Source: Gemmatimonadota bacterium
Lineage (GTDB): Bacteria; Gemmatimonadota; Gemmatimonadetes; Palauibacterales; Palauibacteraceae
Direction: 5' to 3'
Length of the DNA stretch: 64,000 nt
Assembly (NCBI GenBank): GCA_022826685.1
Contig: JAJDUL010000009.1
Span: 30,834-94,833, forward strand
The notes beneath the pieces are model-generated. The model saw only the letters and a list, made by a program, of their open reading frames with translations, searched no databases and was not told where the DNA came from. The first letter of the stretch is position 1; the number at the start of each line of letters is the position of its first letter. A program made the position numbers and the translations under genes. Below are positions 59,576 through 64,000 of the stretch, piece after piece.

Positions 59576-60319
59576 TCAACCGTCGCCCTCGGGCCGTTCG
59601 GCCCGCCGACGCCGATCATCCTCCTCCGCCGCTCGCGTCATGCCGGTCGCGACCAGTCCGGCGGGCACCGCCACGATCCCCATCCCGCACAGCAATATGA
59701 TGAACGTGAAGATTCTGCCTCCGACCGTGACCGGGTACGCATCTCCGTAGCCCACCGTCGTCAGCGTGACGACCGCCCACCACAGGCTGTGGAACACGGA
59801 CTCGAACTTTTCGGGCTGGGCCTCGTGTTCGAAGTGATGGATGCCGAGGGCCGCGATATACAGCAGAACCAGCGTGGCGAAAAGGAACACCAGCGCCTCG
59901 TTGCGCGCGTACTTCACGGCGTTCATCAGCCTCGTCACGGCCGTGCTGTATCGCGCGATCTCGAAGAGCCGGAATACGCGGAGCAGCCGCAGTCCGCGAA
60001 CCGCCCGGAGGTCGATGCCGACGGACAGGAGGGAAAGGTAGAACGGAAGAATGGCGATGAGGTCGACGATTCCGTAGAAGCTGCGGATGAAGGACCACTT
60101 GTTCTCCGCCGCGATGATCCGCAGGGCGTATTCGATCGTGAAGAGCACGACGATGACGATTTCGCAGACGGCGAGCGCCGCCTGCCAGGCGGGCGGCAAC
60201 CCCTGGATTGTGGACAGCGACATCGCCAAGAGGGAGGCGATGATGAGAAAGAAGACGCCCTTGTCGAACCAGCGACCGGACCCCGTGTCCGAGCCCTCCA
60301 CGACATCGCGTATGTTCAT
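59576..60319 (-). CDS. Voltage-gated K+ channel-type ion transporter
   Basis: A 247-residue six-helix channel. S4 carries regularly spaced arginines (R105, R108, R111, R114, R117 in RAVRGLRLLRVFRLFEIAR). The pore has the K+ selectivity filter TVGYGD (188-193) after the pore helix FHSLWWAVVTLT. This is a complete prokaryotic Kv-type subunit that would assemble as a tetramer. GGAG lies six bases before the ATG at 60319. The longer upstream frame is a shadow of the VOC gene. Confidence 0.92.
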   Translation of the reverse strand: MNIRDVVEGSDTGSGRWFDKGVFFLIIASLLAMSLSTIQGLPPAWQAALAVCEIVIVVLFTIEYALRIIAAENKWSFIRSFYGIVDLIAILPFYLSLLSVGIDLRAVRGLRLLRVFRLFEIARYSTAVTRLMNAVKYARNEALVFLFATLVLLYIAALGIHHFEHEAQPEKFESVFHSLWWAVVTLTTVGYGDAYPVTVGGRIFTFIILLCGMGIVAVPAGLVATGMTRAAEEDDRRRRAERPEGDG

Positions 60320-60371
60320 CGGCAACTCCGGATAGGGGCTCAGCCAGCCTACGTCCGGTATGCCGGGCCCG

Positions 60372-60806
60372 CTATCCGCGCAGTCGCTGCACGAACCACC
60401 AGTAGTGACCTTCGAGGTCCCGGACTTCGTAGCTTCGGTCGGACCAGTAGTCCTCGCCGTAGTCCTGGGTGGCGGGCTCCGTCGTGATTGCGGCGCCGGC
60501 GGCGCGCGCCCGCTCGCAGTGGGCATCGGCATCGTCCACGTAGACCATGAGCGACTGCGTGTTCGCACCCTCCGCGCCCCGCGGGGATCGGGGGTAGCTC
60601 CGCCCCGGCGTGAGCCCGGCCTGCCCAACCATGATGAGGCCGCCGTCGAGGGCGAGCTGGGAATGGACGACCTGTCCCTGCTCGTTCTCGATTCTCTCCC
60701 GCACCTCGAACCCGAAGGCGTCCGCAAGCCAGTCGATCGCGGCCCCGGCGTCGTCGTAGAACACGGCGGGAGTGATCCTCGGCCAGCCCTGGGGTGGATC
60801 GATCAT
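60372..60806 (-). CDS. VOC (glyoxalase/bleomycin resistance) family protein
   Basis: A 144-residue protein with the paired beta-alpha-beta-beta-beta modules of the VOC superfamily (TPAVFYDDAGAAIDWLADAF, SLMVYVDDADAHCERARAAG, YEVRDLEGHYWWFVQ). The PhnB-like layout suggests a metal-dependent lyase or dioxygenase-type fold, but the substrate is unknown. AGGAGG lies shortly before the ATG at 60806. The much longer upstream frame is antisense to hyuA. Confidence 0.87.
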   Translation of the reverse strand: MIDPPQGWPRITPAVFYDDAGAAIDWLADAFGFEVRERIENEQGQVVHSQLALDGGLIMVGQAGLTPGRSYPRSPRGAEGANTQSLMVYVDDADAHCERARAAGAAITTEPATQDYGEDYWSDRSYEVRDLEGHYWWFVQRLRG

Positions 60807-60956
60807 GTGTTCCTCCTGGCAGCCCGTGGTGAAGCTCTGCTGCGTTCGAGCGGGACTTGCACATCGTCGAGTTCCCGAATCTGATGCAGTCGCAGTTCGG
60901 GGCGACAGCCCGCAACGGGCGGGACAGTCGCTGAGATCGCTACGGAAGGCTCGCGG

Positions 60957-63041
60957 ATGGTATACCGCGTCGGCGTGGACGTCGGCGGCACCTTCACCGA
61001 TGTGGTCCTGCTGGGAGACGACGGGCGGATGGTGGCCCGCAAGGTCTCGTCCACGCCGGAGGACTACAGCCGCGGCATCGCCGAGGGGGTGGCCGCCGCG
61101 CTCGCCGACTGCGGAGCCACGCCGAGCGACGTCACCTCGGTGGTCCACGCCACGACCGTCGCCACCAACACCATCCTCGAACAGAAGGGCGCGAGGACCG
61201 GTCTCATCACGACCCGGGGCTTCCGCGACGTGCTCGAGATGCGACGGCTGCGGATCCCCGTGATGTACGACCTTCAGTACGAGAAGCCGCCGCCGCTCGT
61301 GCCCCGCCACCTGCGCCGGGAGGTCGACGAGCGCCTCGGTCCCGACGGGTCGGTGCGCCGGGCGCTGGATCCGGCCAGCCTGGATGCGGCCGTCGCGGAA
61401 CTGCGGCGCGAGGGGGTGGAGGCGGCGGCGGTGAGCCTGCTCCATGCGTACGCGAACCCGGCCCACGAGCGGAGGGTCGCGGCGTGCCTGCGGGAGGCGT
61501 TTCCGAACGGCCTCTACGTCACCTGTTCCTCCGACATCCTGCCCGAGATCCGGGAGTACGAGCGGACGAGCACCGCCGTCGTGAACGCCTACATCGGGCC
61601 CGTGGTCCAGCGCTACATGGAGACGCTGCTGGACCGGCTGCGGGCGCTGGGCGTCGACTGTCCGGTACACATCATGCAGTCGAGCGGCGGCGTTATGTCC
61701 GTCGAGTCGGCCGGGCGCAAACCGGCCTGCATGGTGGAATCGGGTCCCGCCGCCGGGGTCATGGCCTGTGCCCGCCTCGCCCGCGGCGCGGGGCTCGACA
61801 ACCTGATCTCCTTCGACATGGGCGGCACGACGGCCAAGGCGGCCATGGTCGAAGGCGGCCAGGCGGCCAAGACGACCGAGTTCGAGGTGGGCGGCGGGAT
61901 CAACCTGTCGAGCAAGCTGATCAAGGGCGGCGGCTATCCCGTCAAGCTCCCCTTCGTCGACGTCTCCGAGATCGGTGCGGGGGGCGGCAGCATCTGCCGG
62001 GTCGACGGCGTGGGCCACACGAGCGTGGGCCCGCAGAGCGCCGGCGCCGTACCCGGCCCGGTGTGCTACGACCTGGGCGGGGTGGATCCGACGCTTACCG
62101 ATGCCCTGGTCGCCATCGGCTACCTGAACCCGGGTTACCTGGTCGGCGGGAGCCTGCCCCTGAACACGGCGAAGGCGCTCGCCGTCCTGGAGGAGAAGGT
62201 GGCCCGGCCGCTGGATCGCCCCGTGGCGGAGGCCGCGCACGGGGTGCTCGCCCTCGCCTGCGCCACCATGACCCGGGCCGTGAAGGCGGTCACTACATAC
62301 CGCGGACGGGACCCGCGCGATTTCGTGCTCGCGGCCTTCGGCGGCAACGGGCCCGTGCTCGGCGTGGAGATCGCCCGCGCGCTGCAGATCCGCCGGGTCC
62401 TGGTGCCGCCGGTGCCCGGCGTGTTCAGCGCCTTGGGCCTGCTCTATTCGGATGTCGAGCAGGAGTTCGTCCGGACGGTCATGATCCGGGCCGAGGGCGC
62501 CGACGCGGACACGGTGGCCGCTGCCTTCGACAGCCTGGAGGCGGAGGCCCGGGAGGCGATGATCGCCGACGGCTTCCCCGCCGAGGCGGTGACGGTGGAG
62601 CGGCTGGCCGACCTGCGCTACGCGGGGCAGGCGTACGAACTCACGGTCCCCGTCGCCCCCGGCACGCCGGACCTCGAGGCCATGGCACGGGCCTTCGACC
62701 GTGAGCACGAGCGCACCTACGGGCATCCATCGGAGGGCGACCCCGTGGACCTGGTGAACGTGAAGGTGCTGGCCCGGGTGGCTGTCGACGCGCCCGAGCC
62801 GAACCGCCGACTGCTGCCCGCGCCGCCCACGACCCTCGGGGCGCCGCGCGACGTCTACTTCGGACCCGCGGACGGCACCCTCGAGACGGCCGTCGTGGCA
62901 CGCACCGACCTCACGCCGAACTGGCGGGAGGGGCCGGTGATCGTGGAGGAGTACGACGCCACCTGCGTGGTGCCGCCCGGCTGTCGGGCGCGGCTCGACG
63001 CGCTCGGCAACATCGACATCGCCGTGGACCCCCGCCCATGA
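60957..63041 (+). CDS. hyuA: Hydantoinase/oxoprolinase subunit A
   Basis: A 694-residue protein of the HyuA/N-methylhydantoinase A family. The N-terminal ASKHA-type phosphate loop is VGVDVGGTFTDVVLLGDDG. Further family segments are HATTVATNTILEQKGARTGL, QSSGGVMSVESAG, GPAAGVMACA, DMGGTTAKA and IGAGGGSI. With HyuB it hydrolyses cyclic amides such as hydantoins or 5-oxoproline, using ATP. GGAAGG lies seven bases before the ATG at 60957. Its stop overlaps hyuB (ATGA), as expected for the two subunits. Confidence 0.93.
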   Translation: MVYRVGVDVGGTFTDVVLLGDDGRMVARKVSSTPEDYSRGIAEGVAAALADCGATPSDVTSVVHATTVATNTILEQKGARTGLITTRGFRDVLEMRRLRIPVMYDLQYEKPPPLVPRHLRREVDERLGPDGSVRRALDPASLDAAVAELRREGVEAAAVSLLHAYANPAHERRVAACLREAFPNGLYVTCSSDILPEIREYERTSTAVVNAYIGPVVQRYMETLLDRLRALGVDCPVHIMQSSGGVMSVESAGRKPACMVESGPAAGVMACARLARGAGLDNLISFDMGGTTAKAAMVEGGQAAKTTEFEVGGGINLSSKLIKGGGYPVKLPFVDVSEIGAGGGSICRVDGVGHTSVGPQSAGAVPGPVCYDLGGVDPTLTDALVAIGYLNPGYLVGGSLPLNTAKALAVLEEKVARPLDRPVAEAAHGVLALACATMTRAVKAVTTYRGRDPRDFVLAAFGGNGPVLGVEIARALQIRRVLVPPVPGVFSALGLLYSDVEQEFVRTVMIRAEGADADTVAAAFDSLEAEAREAMIADGFPAEAVTVERLADLRYAGQAYELTVPVAPGTPDLEAMARAFDREHERTYGHPSEGDPVDLVNVKVLARVAVDAPEPNRRLLPAPPTTLGAPRDVYFGPADGTLETAVVARTDLTPNWREGPVIVEEYDATCVVPPGCRARLDALGNIDIAVDPRP

Positions 63042-64000
63042 GCCGCGCGCGGATGAGCCGGAAGATCGATCCCATCACCTTCGAGGTCGTGCGCAACGCG
63101 CTCTCGTCGATCGCCGACGAGATGGCGCTGGTGGTCCTGCGGAGCGCCTACTCGCCGGTCGTGCGGGACGCCATGGACTACTCCACGGCCGTCTGCGACC
63201 GCCACGGACAGGTCGTCGCACAGGGGCTGACGCTGGCGGTTCAGCTCGGTTCCTTCCCGGATGTCATGGAGGTGTTGCTGCGCGAATTCCGCGACGACAT
63301 GGCGCCCGGGGACATCTTCATCTGCAACGATCCCTACGGCTCCGGCGGCCAGCATCTGCCCGACCTCTACGTCATCCAACCCCTCTTCGTCGATGGGACG
63401 GTGCACGGATACGCGGCGACGATGGCCCACCACAGCGACGTCGGAGGCATCGCGCCCGGGAGCGTCGCCATCCACGCGACCGAGATCTACCAGGAGGGCC
63501 TGCGGCTGCCGCTGCTCAAGCTCTACGAGGCGGGGGAACCGGACCGGAAGCTGTTCCGCGTCATCGAGAAGAACACCCGCTCCCCGGTCCAGGTACTGGG
63601 CGACCTGCGGGCCCAGCTCGCGGCGTGCCGCATTGCGGAGCGCGGATTCGGCCAGCTTGTCGACCGATACGGCGTGACGGAGCTGGAGAGCTACCTGGAG
63701 GAGCTCCACGATTTCGCCGAGACCCGGATGCGTGCCGAGATCGCGCGCATCCCGGACGGCACCTACCGCTTCGTCGACTGGATCGACGGCGTGGGGGACG
63801 AGCCGGAACCGCTCCCCATCGCCGTCACGGTCACAGTGGAGGGGGATGCGATCGCGCTGGACTTCGCGGGCTCGGCCCGGCAGGTCCTGGCCGCGATCAA
63901 CTGCCCGATGGCCATGGTCCGCTCCGCCGCGTACTGCGCCATCCGTTGCCTGGCCACGGACGACGTCCCCAACTGCGAAGGCTACATGCGCCCGATCCGC
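63038..64000 (+). CDS. hyuB: Hydantoinase/oxoprolinase subunit B (3' truncated by window)
   Basis: The first 321 codons of HyuB/N-methylhydantoinase B, running off the right edge in frame. It contains ITFEVVRNALSSIADEMALV, the conserved NDPYGSGGQHLPDLYVIQP and AHHSDVGGIAPGS blocks, and IPDGTYRFVDWIDGVG. The ATG at 63038 overlaps the hyuA stop. The family is usually about 520-580 residues, so roughly 40 percent lies outside the window. Confidence 0.93.
   Translation, partial: MSRARMSRKIDPITFEVVRNALSSIADEMALVVLRSAYSPVVRDAMDYSTAVCDRHGQVVAQGLTLAVQLGSFPDVMEVLLREFRDDMAPGDIFICNDPYGSGGQHLPDLYVIQPLFVDGTVHGYAATMAHHSDVGGIAPGSVAIHATEIYQEGLRLPLLKLYEAGEPDRKLFRVIEKNTRSPVQVLGDLRAQLAACRIAERGFGQLVDRYGVTELESYLEELHDFAETRMRAEIARIPDGTYRFVDWIDGVGDEPEPLPIAVTVTVEGDAIALDFAGSARQVLAAINCPMAMVRSAAYCAIRCLATDDVPNCEGYMRPIR

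Overview
The window is high-GC, densely coding bacterial DNA. I count 45 likely protein genes or gene fragments and see no rRNA, tRNA, CRISPR array, insertion sequence or replication origin. No gene-free stretch exceeds about 250 bases. Many neighbours overlap by ATGA or GTGA, so translational coupling is common. The content suggests an aerobic, protein- and amino-acid-consuming heterotroph: many secreted lipoproteins and peptidases (M14, two S9, M20, LRR-metzincins), DUF1592/DUF1552 and LVIVD-repeat proteins, and CarboxypepD-like/TonB-plug proteins. This resembles Gemmatimonadota. Taurine degradation plus secreted ankyrin and LRR proteins would fit an animal-associated (for example sponge-associated) marine lineage. 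Both placements are inference; there is no marker gene here.

Layout. 1-3.5 kb: CPBP protease, SDR, M20 peptidase, and a VapB-like antitoxin whose VapC partner is reduced to 20 codons. 3.5-10.4 kb: a taurine operon (xsc, tpa, a reductive-dehalogenase-like Fe-S protein, a DUF3667 membrane protein) divergent from a Na+:alanine symporter. 10.4-23.3 kb: a minus-strand operon of DUF1592, DUF1552, ankyrin protein, NHL propeller, two LVIVD lipoproteins and an S9 peptidase, with a small Cys/His protein just upstream. 23.5-32.3 kb: a minus-strand set of sugar dehydrogenase, two tandem LRR-metzincin lipoproteins, a Cys-rich secreted peptide and a beta-propeller. The last two are bracketed by a diverged 55-bp direct repeat. 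32.4-34.3 kb: amidohydrolase and GNAT. 34.3-41.7 kb: DUF2911, two plug-only CarboxypepD proteins, a propeller, two homologous Cys-rich peptides, a second propeller, a small lipoprotein and an AraC-type regulator, all on the minus strand. 42-48.4 kb: NhaC antiporter, MOSC protein, Nramp-related transporter, M14 carboxypeptidase. 48.4-55.5 kb: an ATPase/DUF4143 gene behind four TTGCAA hexamers spaced exactly 23 bp, then SodC, S9 peptidase, a large LVIVD protein and a DCC protein. 55.5-64 kb: amidohydrolase, lipocalin-like protein, a second Nramp-related transporter, K+ channel, VOC protein and hydantoinase A/B (the last cut by the window edge).

The best candidate for an undescribed system is the pairing of short secreted six-cysteine peptides with translationally coupled six-bladed beta-propellers. 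It occurs at two places (23.5-25.1 kb and 37.4-41.7 kb), in DNA visibly less GC-rich than its surroundings. At the second locus it is headed by a receiver-like/AraC regulator and followed by receptor-plug-like proteins. Two of the three peptides share one cysteine framework (C-x6-C-x3-C-x4-CC).
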